From Iris pallida (taxonomy: Eukaryota; Streptophyta; Magnoliopsida; Asparagales; Iridaceae): 64,000 nt of DNA. Position numbers and translations under genes: made by a program. Positions 33,701 to 44,364 of this stretch are shown piece after piece (within the stretch, counting starts at the first letter, position 1; each line of letters opens with the position of its first letter). Below the pieces are notes generated by a model. The model worked only from the letters and a program-made list of their open reading frames with translations, searched no databases and had not been told where the DNA came from. Location: contig JANAVB010012097.1 of assembly GCA_029216955.1 (NCBI GenBank), positions 156,550 through 220,549 on the forward strand. Direction: 5' to 3'.

Positions 33701-34086
33701 GTTCATCATCCCGACAGCACCGAAGATGTGTGAGGACCATAAACACGAGAACGTTCGTAACTTTCTCAAAATAAGTCAAAATCAAGCGATTCAAAAGCCA
33801 AAATTGGGTAGAATTGAAATCCCCACAATACGAGACCATTAGATTTTGGAAATACTAAGTTTTTAGAGATCAAAACCAAAAATGAAAAAAATTTAAGACT
33901 TCGATTAAAAGAATATACCCAACAAAACCAAAAATTCTAAGTTCTAAAGTTGCTTAGAATCATACAAGGATGAGAATAGAACAATCAAAATAGAGATCCA
34001 TCATGTTCTCCATGAAGCAAGGTATACTTGCCTTAGGTTAATGGGTGGAGTAATGGATAAGGAGGAGAAGAGTTAATAGAATTAAT

Positions 34087-34087
<1 letters not shown>

Positions 34088-34131
<44 letters not shown>

Positions 34132-34138
34132 GAGAGAA
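34088..34138. repeat. (GA)n microsatellite
   Basis: About 24 uninterrupted GA units followed by imperfect GA-rich sequence, inside the E LTR. Confidence 0.95.
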
Positions 34139-34343
34139 AGAAAGAGAGTACCAAGCCTTCTTATCTCAAAGCAACCCAAACCAAACCAAGCCAAGTTAAC
34201 ATGCCATGATGAACCAAGGTGAACCAAACCAAAACTAAACCAAGCCAAGATTAAGCAAGATAAGTCTAAATACGAGTCACCTGATAATGTCAGAAGTCTA
34301 TATAAGTATACTGAAAATATGTATAACAAAAACAGGAGTGACA

Positions 34344-34718
34344 ATTTAGCCCAATTAGACCATTAGTCATGTCCATTTAATTAAATAGAGATTAGACTAT
34401 TTATCGAAATGGTTTTAGAGCCTTCCATGTATTAATTAGCCCATATGACAAGCTTTTAAGGACTTGCTAGTCATTTTGGATTAACCAAAGCCCTACCTAA
34501 ATGGTCAGCCATGTACTGGAGAGAGAGAGATAGAGTGAGAGAGCCATTCTTTTATTTTATTTTATTGTTCAATTTCCTCTCATTTTGGTGTTCTTTCGCC
34601 ATTTGAGCTATTTCTCCACTATTTCCTCTTAAATCCCACTCAATCTCTCATCCATACCTCTTATTCTCTACACTTGAAAGTGCCTAGGAGCTTGAAGACT
34701 AGAAGTACTAGAAAGGGA
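34344..34718. other. Unassigned sequence between E and D
   Basis: No coding frame, no clear repeat partner in the window. It contains a short GA-rich run near 34520. It may be old LTR or host intergenic DNA. Confidence 0.4.
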
Positions 34719-37009
34719 TGTTCGACATAACAAAAGGTTGAACGAACTTTTTACTTTATTGAACGTATAAGGTATCTGTGTACAAAGAAGAAAGTCCTAA
34801 ACAGGATATTCTAAGTACAGGGAGAAGAGGTTTCTGGAAAAGTGTGACAGCTCCTTTACTTCGTTGATGATCTGACGAAGAATCAACCTTGCTATGGCTC
34901 TTTGTCACCTTTGATGGAACTCTGGGATCACCGATCAAGCGGCTGTCTAGAGAAGAAAATTCCTTGAAGATGGATGGTTGGTTGGTTCTTTGGTTGATTG
35001 GTGGATGAGTGTAGTCGACTCTTCGTAGATAGAGATTGTTGATCCTTTAAAGATTATCGACTATCGATTTTCCTCTGTCGATGATTTGGTGAAAGAAGAA
35101 GAACTTCTATTTATAAAGAACTGAGCACATATGCGATGTATATTAGGGTTCCTGAGATATAAAAGAATCAACCATCATTGTACGATACGGGATTCTGCAG
35201 CGTTGATACGTGGCGGACATCGAGATTTCCCTCAAACAAGATATTTGGGGGTTATAAACATAATCGAAGGAGGTGACACGTGGCACATGCCGATTTGCTT
35301 GTTCAGATACAGTCGAGTAAATCTTAGGATTTCATCCTAGATTTAGAGTCTAATTGATCCTCGTCTAAGATTTAAATCAATCTGATATGATATCAATCAT
35401 GATTGAATCCTAATTTTCTCTATAAGAGGCGGTTTAAACAAACCAATTTGGGTGGACCCATGCTTCCTATACCTCTGGTGAGGACTCAGTACTGTTGTGC
35501 TTCTGGGGTGACGAGTAGACCGTGCTTCTGGAGACGACATAATCTCTGTGCTTTCAGAAAACGAATGGACTTGGCTTCGAATAACGACGAGACTTCCGTG
35601 CATATAGAGCAACTTATGAAGCTGTGTTTCAGGATACCGGAGTCACTGTGCTATAGGCGACAAGTAGGCTTGTGATTTAGGTTCGTGAGGTTACTGTGCT
35701 TTTGGAGCGACAGGCTTTCTTGTATTGGTTGCGATGGGAGTTCCCAAGTCTTTTGTAGAGAAGTGACTTAAGCTTCTGAACCAGAGTAGACGACTGTGCC
35801 ATAGAAATGTTAATGGTGTGAGCATATCACCATCTTGTGCCACATATGGATACAGGTAAGTAGCTGCACCTCTGAACAGTGAAGACATTGGCTGTGAAGG
35901 GAAGGGTATGACACCCCTGTGTGTCTGAGATTGGCGTAGGCAGGTAGTTGTACCTCTGGAGTGAAGACACTGGCTTCTGAAGTAAAAAAAAGGGAGAGGG
36001 ACTACCATTATCTTTTTTCTGAGGTTGGCGCATGCAGGTGGCTGCGCCTCAGGCTTGAAGGTTTTGGCTTCTGAAGCAAAGAGCAATAAATATTCGCTCT
36101 TTAAGGAACTTTTCTCTTAATTTCCACCGTAATATGGGGAATTCTAAGGGCCTAAACTAACATTCAAAGTACTAAGTCTTAGGTTCGTCCTATTAATGCA
36201 GGAATTCTAACTGTCAGCTATGTGGCGTGCGCTCTGGGCCATTTTCGGTCCTATAAAAGGGAAAGTTCTCTTCTGAAGAGTCGCTAATTTTTCGGCATCC
36301 TTCAGCACCATACGAGATCCAAACTTAACTTCTAGCGGCGATAGGCCTTGTGTAAGTTGGCTGCTGGTTGAGGCTTTTCTCGTTTGTAGGAGCCACGTTC
36401 TTATGGAAGAACTCTGTGTAAAAGGAGCCATTGCTGCCCTTGAGAAGTAAACAAGTGTCTTTTTAGGGAGTTTGACTCTGAGCGACGTCTGAGGGATGTT
36501 GGAGGTCCTAACAACCTGGGCTATGGGCAGATATCCAACCCAAAGAGCCACAGGTTGTGCTATGCCCTTCCCATTCAGGGCTTCGCGAACTTCTGCGCCT
36601 TTTGGAAGCTCGGGCTAATGGTTTCTTCAGGAAGATGCTTCCCTTAGTCGAGTAACTGATATACTTCTGAGAGCCTGCACCCACAAGGAAGTCAGAATAT
36701 GCTTCGATGGAGATCAATCTTCCAACGTACGTGTCGAGAAGACGGAAGGCTGTGCTTCGACGAAGACTACATTTCTTGTAGATCCCTTTAGGCTCTGTCG
36801 AATCTGTACTAGATCCTTTGTAGAAGAACAAAATTAGTCCCTTATGTATAGTCCTGATGTGTCTGTACTAGACTTTAGTAGACATGACAATAAAGGAACT
36901 TCTCTCCATACCTTCCATTTTGTCTTTTTTAGCACTAAGCCACAGTCTTTTGCATCTTCTGCACTTTGGCAAAGGGATGTCTTCAGCTGAGATTTTTTAT
37001 GCTTCTACA
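34719..37009 (-). repeat. D 3' LTR
   Basis: About 2.29 kb, starting TGTTCGACATAACAAAAGG on the plus strand and ending GCTTCTACA at the polypurine tract. The layout near the left end (TTTTTACTTTATTGAAC, then TGTACAAAGAAGAAAG) resembles the C LTR start. The complementary TATA box TATTTATA is at 35108..35115. Three loose tandem units of about 90 bases with CAGGTAGTTGTACCTCTGG-like text lie at 35850..36070. Only one LTR of D is in the window, so the boundaries rest on the TG/CA ends and the polypurine tract. Confidence 0.7.
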
Positions 37010-37070
37010 AGACCCCCTTCAAAGTATCCCAAACTTGAGTCAAGCTCGGGATACTTTGAATAGAAGCATG
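36999..37070 (-). other. D polypurine tract inside a nested hairpin
   Basis: The outer stem is ATGCTTCTA (36999..37007) with TAGAAGCAT (37061..37069). The inner stem is CAAAGTATCCC (37020..37030) with GGGATACTTTG (37048..37058). AGGGGGTCT on the minus strand is the polypurine tract. The stem bases differ from those of B and C yet still pair. Confidence 0.75.
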
Positions 37071-37361
37071 AACACGTGTCAGGATTATACGAGCTGGGTG
37101 ATGGCTGGTGTCATGCCTAGCTCTTGGCATTAATTGTACTGAGTCATCATTTTAGAGCATGGGCTCCTGATGGCTTCTTGATATTGGAGCCTTTTGCGTC
37201 TTTGCAGGGATCGTGAATCTCTTTAGCAGAAGAGGTTCAGAGTCACGTTCCTTCGGTCACTCGCAGTACTGTCATTTGACTATGGAGTAGAGCTTTAGCT
37301 TAACCTGTAAGCTTCCTTCTGACCGATGTCTGGCTCATGGTTGGACCATGCGAACAGCCTG

Positions 37362-37920
37362 TATAAAAGACTATCCCCTTCAAGAGAAGACTCAGCTACT
37401 TCAACAATGGCCTTGCTTGCCCGATGTTCGGCTCCTGACGACCCTGGAGTTTGCTTGAGGCGGCCGTCGGTGGCAAATCTTTTCATCTAAAGAATCTATA
37501 GTAGAACTACTACTGGATCTCGAAACGTCCCTCATCCTGGATGTCGTGGGAATTAATAACATCTTAAACCCTTGCTTCCTGAATTCGTATTGGTTGCCAT
37601 GCCGACCGAGGAATAGCAAGGCCTGCTGTTCTGGTTGCTCTCTCCGGCCAGCTAGGGAGATAGGGGGGTCTTGTGCTGGTTTTTATCTCGGCTCGGGCCA
37701 GTAGCATCTTTAGGCGGTAGCTTCCTTTTAACTAGGAAGTGATTGACTCTGTCACTGCCTCGCCCGTGTAATTGAGAGCTTGTACCACAATTTTAGCTTT
37801 TTTGCTTCTGTGTATGTAACTACGAAGAGTCTATAATAGGTCTTTGTAGCCACATGTTTTTATATGTAGAAGCTTTCTTGTTTCCTTTGCTTTTGTCTTC
37901 AGAATAAAGATGAAATCTTC
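37362..37920 (+). pseudogene. D antisense-gene remnant (ends only)
   Basis: TATAAAAG at 37362 precedes an ATG at 37407 in the position where B and C have their antisense promoter and start. The tail has GAATAAAGATG near 37901, like the AATAAA downstream of the C antisense gene. Nothing between them resembles the body of that gene, so D seems to have lost it. The identification is by position and weak motifs only. Confidence 0.35.
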
Positions 37921-37940
37921 ATAATAGATTTGTCTGACCA

Positions 37941-37945
37941 GAGGT
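37941..37945. other. Target-site duplication of C, left copy (GAGGT)
   Basis: GAGGT before TGTTTGCC; repeated exactly at 59583..59587. The insertion hit a CAGAGGTAAT repeat of D. Confidence 0.88.
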
Positions 37946-39236
37946 TGTTTGCCATAAAATATAAAAGAGCAGAATAATTATCGGAGGACTGGACTTTTAC
38001 TTCACGTTATAAACTCGCTTGTACAAAGAAAGCCTAGGGATGAAAGCCTCGGTATAGCAGTCTAAGTACAATTGTTTATTTTAGATTCTGGGGGGTGATG
38101 ATAGAGGCTCGGGAAAGCGACGGCCGCTCTGCCTTACTCCTTGGACGATCGGTATACAGCCTTGGCTCCAGAAGATTGCTTGGCGTCAAAGAAATGCTCT
38201 CTTTGTTCCCTCTCTGCTCTTTCTCTCCAAGTATTATGGGGCTCTCTCTGACCTCGAAAAGTCCTCTCTGTATGTATGTGTGCGTGTGTCTCCTGCAAGG
38301 GAATGGCATCCTGCTATTTATAAGAATGGAGGGACCTCATTAGGGTTCACAATGATTGCCCCTTAAAGTGGTGGCGGCCTGTTGATCGATCAATCTGGGC
38401 CATTAATCTTGAGTGTGATAAATCTGGGCCATCTAGTGTAGATTGCACCAAATCCTATCAGTAATTAATGCTGATTGGAATAAATCTCCGTAGTGATGAT
38501 TTGCTGATGTCTGCAAATCTGAATGAATAAATTTAATTAATTCTCCTGCCACATGTCCCAGATTATTAGGTTTTGACCCAATCTTTGATTGCAGTAAATC
38601 TGGGAAATTGATTAGCTTTATGACACGTGTCCTGAAAGCCGCTGAGGAGGATTGAGTCGCATAAGGGTTGAGCCACATAAGGGTGGAGTCGCATAAGAAT
38701 GGCCATGTGTCGGGTCTGCTTGGGGAGTGGCCCCCCGAACCTTCGAACTATATGATAATTTGAGCCACATAATGGGTAATAAGCTGCATGGAGATGAACC
38801 TTGCGAGCCGCATGAGAGGCCTCTGCTTGAGCCGTATGAGACTGTTTCTGCCTGAGCTGCATAAGACAGCTTCATCCTGAACCGCATGGGAAGTCTTCGC
38901 TCGAGCCGCATATGACTGTCCACGTGTCAGGGCCACGTGGCATTTTTTGGATCTCGGGGGATTGTGTCAGAGATCTCCTTCACTTCCCTAGGGGTCCGTC
39001 ATTATGACAGAGTCATAATTACCTCTTTTGTGTCAGGGCTGCCACTTTTTTAGAGTTGTCAGCCGTCAAAGTAATTAATGCAGGAGGGGAGAACTGTCTT
39101 GCAAGTCACGTGTCTTCTGTTCTGAGCCACATAGGACGTCTTGAGCCGCATAGTCCCTTGTGCCGCATGAATCTGTGAGCCGCATGGGCTTTCTGAGCCG
39201 CATGGAGTTTCCTTTAGTATTTTCCATGCTTCTACA
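37946..39236 (-). repeat. C 3' LTR
   Basis: About 1.29 kb. It starts TGTTTGCC and ends CTTCTACA on the plus strand. It matches the right LTR closely. AGCCGCATGAG-type repeats (38650..38920 and 39120..39210) are the C version of the ATGCGGCT motif. The complement of TATAAATA is at 38315..38322 and a G-box is at 38933..38940. Confidence 0.9.
38315..38322 (-). promoter_or_regulatory. TATA box in C LTR
   Basis: The minus strand reads CTTATAAATAGCAGG, the same TATAAATAGC core as B. The right LTR has it at 54364..54371. Confidence 0.6.
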
Positions 39237-39294
39237 AGACCCCCTTCAAAGTTTTCAATTTACAAAATTGAAATACTTTGAATAAGAAGCATGG
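39224..39294 (-). other. C polypurine tract inside a nested hairpin
   Basis: The outer stem CCATGCTTCT (39224..39233) pairs perfectly with AGAAGCATGG (39285..39294), and the inner stem CAAAGTTTTCAATTT pairs with AAATTGAAATACTTTG. The minus-strand polypurine tract GAAGGGGGTCT lies between the two stems, beside the LTR edge at 39236. Confidence 0.8.
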
Positions 39295-39561
39295 TTGTAT
39301 TCTTCTGGCCGCATATGAAGTCCTGGCCGCATGGATGTTTCAGCCGCATGGAGGGCTTAGCCGCAGGGGACTTTTGGCCACGTCATTATTGCCACGTATG
39401 GCAATCTTTTGCATTAAATGTTATTGATTTGCTGTCAGCTTTAAATGCCACTTTTTGGTGCGGGATCCGAGGAGTTTAGCCTTCATTTTCGACGGCTCAT
39501 CTTGATAACCGAAGAGTTAGTCTTCGTGTATGCACGGGGATCGAAATGCCTCACTTTTGTT

Positions 39562-39569
39562 TATAAATA
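39562..39569 (+). promoter_or_regulatory. TATA box of C antisense gene
   Basis: TATAAATA lies 98 bases before the ATG at 39667, matching the spacing in B. Confidence 0.6.
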
Positions 39570-39666
39570 TGGATGAGTACGGTCGGAGGGATTTCTTTAC
39601 TTTCTACTTCGTTCAACTATTGTTGTCTTACCTTTCTTTCCTATTTTCCTTCTCTGATCGTCGAAC

Positions 39667-42600
39667 ATGGCCCCCAAATCTTCCAAGGTCCGCTGCTACG
39701 AAGGAAGAAGGCGGCTTCCTCGTCAGCCGTCGTGCTTGAAGTGCACCCTGATGTCCGTCCTGCTTTCAATGGTAAGGGTTGCATTTGGACATTTTGAATC
39801 CTAAGAACCCATCGCTCTGTTGCATATTCATGCACAAGCCTTCACCCAAGTTTGACTATGGTAGAGCTGCATATGCTGTATGGGCTGCATGACCCTCTCA
39901 TATCCGAGCCATAGGTGATACCCTATGTTTGAGCCGCATGAGAAGGTTTTGAGCCGCATGAAGTCTCCCTTGAACGGAGCGCATAAGCTTCTAACCGTAT
40001 ATGTTCAATTGATCCACATACTCTTCTAACAGACTGATCCGTATAGCGCTTCAGTGCCATAAAAAGTTCTTCTGCTTAGAACCGCATATGTTCGATTGAT
40101 CCGCATAAGCTATCGAACCAATGTCATATGGAACTCCCAATTGATTTAGGCCGTATGAGGCTGTGTTGGCTGAACCACATAAGCTCTCTTGGGGCCGTGC
40201 CATCTGGAACCAATTGCAATTGAGTTGCATAGGGCTTCGTTTGATCCAAACTGCATAGGCTCGTAGGGACTTGAGTTCAGTAACCATCCTTTAATCCTGT
40301 TTCATGTTGTCCTTTTTCAGTGAGCCTCCCAACCAACCCAGCAGGAGAGCTTCTTGTGGGTTCAGCTCAGTTTGCTGTGGGTGTGCGGCTCGATGGCTTA
40401 ATACGACATATAGTGGATCAGCTTCCCATAATGAACCTAGGGAGAGGGTGGCTGTCATTAACAACCAACCTTTCCACTTTCTCTGTTCCATGATGAATTC
40501 GGAAAGCTGGACGGAGAATATCTGAAACCGGCTTTTCTCTTTGGGATGCCTTTTCCATAAAGAACTCCGACTGCTGGATGTTTCTGAGAACTGGGATTTT
40601 TCTGTAGACGGAGTGGAGATCCATATCCCCGAGATGGAGCGCATTATCCCCTCTCGTGGTTTAACATGGTACCGTTGGGCAGGACAATGGTGGGCTCTCT
40701 GACACCCACCCAACGGGAATATTTGTGGGTAACATCCACTACAACAGGCGTACTGGTTCAGCATGTGCGGGCAAGGATTCAGTTAGTCGGAGTGTGATGG
40801 GGCTGCTCCCTGGCACTTTTGTAAACGTGACTGGTCCTAATTTACTTTCACTCGAGCTGATACTTTTCTGAATCGGCTCGCTCGTAAGGGGTCTTATCCT
40901 ATGGGCAGGTTGTTGTTGCTGAATTGGATAAACCCCATTCCTACATGGGCCAACTTACCTCATGGATCCTGAGGAAATATGGGAATCCCTTCGGAAATTG
41001 ATTTACTACGCCGTTCGGGGCACCTGTTACGGGTTGCCTATTAACAAGCCTTTGTTCATGGCCCTTTTGGAGCTGTATAACCGACGTACGGGGACTTTCT
41101 TCGTGCCCGGGGGAGAGTTGGGACTTGCTCTCCATGAGATGCATGCTGTTTCTAAGCTGCCATGGGGAGGCGAGGCCTTTGAAGTATATACCCGACGAAC
41201 GAGGAATTCGATGACCTAGATCGACGATTTCCTGGTTTTGTGCTGTGTACCGGGAACTGCTGTGCCACCATAGCATCTGCCACCAGACTGCTATTAAGAA
41301 GGAAAATAGCTCTGAAGGGACCACCCCACATACCACGGCCTGGGTCGCGTATCTTTTCAAGTTACGTCCTTCCGGTCGGGTATCGTCTCGAGGTCCTCAA
41401 ACCCGGAGGAGGTAAAGGACATGATGTTTAAGGTCAAAAAGTCGAGATCCACTCGTGACAGGTTCGGGAGTCGCACTGACTCCTTAAGTTATTTTACTCG
41501 TACCCAGGAGATGTCTGACAAGGCACTCTTGGCCGGGTTTTTGATGATATGGCTATGAAATTGCGTAGTCACGGGGGAGCGGTTCTACTGAAAGGATCAG
41601 CCGTCACTTCATTCTCCCGGCGGTGAAGCTGGTCTTCAACATCAGATTGGCCCTTCTTCCGGCCATGGTGTGTAGTATACACCGGCTCGTGCGTTTTCGT
41701 CTAAGGTTATTGCTCGTAAGACGACGCTAGGTTTTGAGCGGATAGAACTTCCATACCATTACCTCATGGGGTGGTTATTAATGCACTATCGGTCGTTGAT
41801 GAGGCCAGGAACTGAAGAAGATGTTACTGCTGATGACGCCTTCCTTTTCCGATACCGTCATCAGCCTTGGGAGCACGATACCATGCCGGCCTGCCGGAGG
41901 GCGTTGGCGAGTTGACGGGCCTGAGTTCTTTGTCTCTCTTCCTCAATTTACCCTTAGAGAAGTGAGGGGAGTACATGTTGATGGTGTTGATCCTCCCAAC
42001 TTTTATCTGAGAAGATGCTTCTTTGGCTGCGCAACATAAGCCCTGCGCACCTGGTATATCGTTACCGAAATAACGTATACCTGGAGCCTTATCTGCCCAG
42101 TAGATTTTCTCGCCAATTTGGGTATAGTCAATTGTTCCTGGATTGTCCTAGCGCTTGCTTGAGCTTTGAGGGCAGTATACTCGACGGCGTCCGGGCTTGG
42201 CATTATTACAATGGTCCATACCCGGGCCAGCTTCTCGGTCCCCGATGCCAAGACGGCAGGGGATATTTTGTACATAGCGGCCCTTTATCATGTCGCGAGT
42301 AAGCCTCCTGTCGACTTTGATATAACTACTAGCTTCACGGGCACTGGTTTGGCTGAGAAGCCAGAGGGATCCAAGAAGAGGAAGAGAGGGGCGAACAGGG
42401 TTCCTGTGCCGGACTCAGAGTCCACTACGGCGGACGAGGAGGATGATGAACAAGACGCCGATGACTCGTATTCTTCGACGAGGAAGTTGGGAATCAGCCC
42501 CCTATTATGCCAGATAAAAGGGTGGCGGGTCAGCCGCCTACTTGGTCTGACGAGGTGGTGGAGGATCAACCATCTGCGGTGCCTGGCCCTTGCGTAAGCG

Positions 42601-44275
42601 AAGCAGGTGCGTGATTGCGCTGACGGCCGAACCTACTCCATAAAGCACGCTGCGGTAAGACGTTGCAGGCTGTTTATTGATGATATTGACATTGTTTCTG
42701 AGGTGATTTGAGTTTCGACTACCTCCTTTCTTCTTCTTCTATGTTATGGCCTAATCGTTTTTTCCTTTTGCTCTTTATAGGCGTCAGATGAGTTCGCTTC
42801 TCAGGACCCAATTGCCGAGGTTGATCCGGTCCTGTCCATTTGGTCAGTGATGTGTGCACTGCTATCATTGCTGTTGGGGTTCTTCCGGAGGCGGTCGAGG
42901 AGTCTCACCTTGCTGGGACCTCAACTCAGGGGGATGGGGGTTTTACTGCACCTTTCTGAGACATCTGAACTCCAACAGGATGACACTGTCCTGGCTGGCT
43001 CCTTTTCAGGGATGGCCGTGACAGAGAATCCAGTTGAATTCGGATCAGAAGCTGCGGGTGGGGAAACTACGCCGGCTGTGAACGAACCGCAGCCTCCATG
43101 CTCTTTCCTTGGTAATACAAGTCAAACCTTAACCTGTGAATAAGCCTATTTACTCCGTCATCCTATCCTTGGATTACGTCGATTAATGGTTGCTTTGGAT
43201 GTTCAGGTCCCAACCCTTTATTACTGGTGACGGATATTGCTGGGGCAGACCTACCGGAGGGGATCTGACGGAACCTCCTTGCATTGAGGGGCCTCCATCT
43301 GGGTCGAGTTCGAAACCCAGGTAGCAGTTCAGCTGGGACAAGGGACGATGCTTCCGGCGCTTCTTCTGCGAATATAGTTTCGGGGGTTAACCTTTCCGCC
43401 CTGCCGAGCATCCAGGCTCTTCGGGCGGTAGAAGAGGAGATAACCGCTATTCAAGCGTCTTTTGCACGGAATTTGCTTCCTTGGTGGGGGGCGGCAACTT
43501 CTGAGGCCACTCTTCGGTACTGCCTGCCATACTCCCTTTGACGCCGTCCTCTACAGAGGTTTTGGATAAGTGTCCTGGGATGTGGTCGACAGTTTCCACA
43601 GCCACCTGAGGAGGAGGATCGAGGCAGCTGTGGAAAGGGGGACTCCCTTTACTCTGGCCCGTCAATGCGCCGGTGGCCAGATCAATATCCTTAAGACACT
43701 CCCTGGTGGAGGGGAACTGGCTGTACTTCTGGAGCCTAAATTGTTAGAGGCTGATCGTCTCGTGGCCCAATTTCGCAGGCTGTAGCAAGCTGATTTACCC
43801 GCGGCGATAAACCAAGAGCGCAATTTCCTTGTTACCGTGGTGGAAAAGGTGATGATTGCCCGGGAGTCGCTCAAGCCGGCTATATTGAAGGACCGTCGGG
43901 ATCTGACTCGGTTATACGATCAATGGAGCCGTCGAACTGAAGATTGCACGACTCGAAAGCGGATGCCTCACGTGGGGTAACGATACCCGAGAACAGATCC
44001 TCGAGCTCCAAAGTAAGCTGGCCTTCCTGGAGTCCGAGCTCGAAGCTGCTATACTGAGAAAGGGATCGCTATTCAGGAGGCTGACAAGCTTAGTAGGGCC
44101 TCTGCCAATCTAGAACTTGCCCTAAAGAAGATAGAGAACAACTGGCAGGAGTATATGTATTTGAATGACGCAGAGCAGTGTCCCAAGAGGCCGAACGCCG
44201 GGCTAAACAGAGGCTTGAGCGGGGGACTGCCTTGGTAAAAAACGTCTCTTGGAGTTATGTAATGCTGAGCTATAG
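39667..44275 (+). pseudogene. C antisense spliced gene (aORF), PMD-like with coiled coil
   Basis: ATG at 39667 in MAPKSSK. Exons: 39667..39771, 40321..42702, 42781..43111 and 43207..44275, with GT-AG introns of 549, 78 and 95 bases. Exon lengths are close to those of B (105/106, 2382/2341, 331/340 and 1069/1120). Exon 2 has AVRGTCYGLPINKPLF, RRTGTFFVPGGELGL and PWGGEAFEVYT, then an RQFGYSQLFL segment where B has a stop in place of the Gln. Exon 4 ends with RRAKQRLERG and, in another frame, LLELCNAEL before TAG at 44273. Exon 1 is one base shorter than in B and shifts frame; more frameshifts follow. The agreement with B in gene structure is the main evidence that this was a real spliced gene. 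Confidence 0.78.
39772..40320 (+). repeat. Intron 1 of C antisense gene with GAGCCGCAT repeats
   Basis: Starts GTAAGGGT and ends CCTTTTTCAG. It contains several loose copies of GAGCCGCATGAG or AACCGCATATG (39900..40260), the complement of the ATGCGGCT motif, matching intron 1 of B. Confidence 0.72.
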
Positions 44276-44358
44276 TGGCCTTTTCCTCTTTTGTTTTGTT
44301 CCTTTTCTTTTTGAGAGGGACGTGGTCCCAAAAGATGTAATACTTTTTTCTTCTTTCA

Positions 44359-44364
44359 AATAAA
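44359..44364 (+). promoter_or_regulatory. Polyadenylation-type signal of C antisense gene
   Basis: AATAAA lies about 85 bases after the stop. The preceding text GGGACGTGGTCCC (44317..44329) is also found after the B antisense stop on the minus strand, where the signal has decayed to AATGAA. Confidence 0.5.

Larger units (their letters stand above)
11719..34343 (-). mobile_element. E: decayed chromovirus interrupted by B
   Basis: E is read in two parts, 11719..13363 and 30416..34343. Rejoined across B, the minus strand reads continuously through the same protease-to-RT spacer as A1, which proves that B inserted into E. E has a 5' LTR of about 2.8 kb, the same putative primer-binding site as A1, and a remnant of gag, protease, RT and RNase H. 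Most of gag is deleted and the element stops at the start of integrase. No matching 3' LTR is present in the window. Confidence 0.8.
31548..34343 (-). repeat. E 5' LTR
   Basis: It begins TGTTACACCCCAGAACCAG on the plus strand, like the A1 LTR, and ends GTGACA. About 2.8 kb. It is homologous to the A1 LTR but diverged. Its GC-rich island (33170..33700) is in the same relative position as the A1 TGCGCA array but has a different repeat. A (GA)n run lies at 34088..34138. Confidence 0.82.

Noticed and set aside
33205..33774. 189-residue ORF and its overlapping antisense ORF in the E LTR
   Set aside because: Composition is dictated by the GCAC/CGTG repeat; no domain, no homologue in the A1 LTR, and both strands are open.
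40291..40764. 157-residue minus-strand ORF across the antisense gene of C
   Set aside because: It is the opposite strand of exon 2, whose plus-strand reading matches B; it shows no similarity to any B frame.
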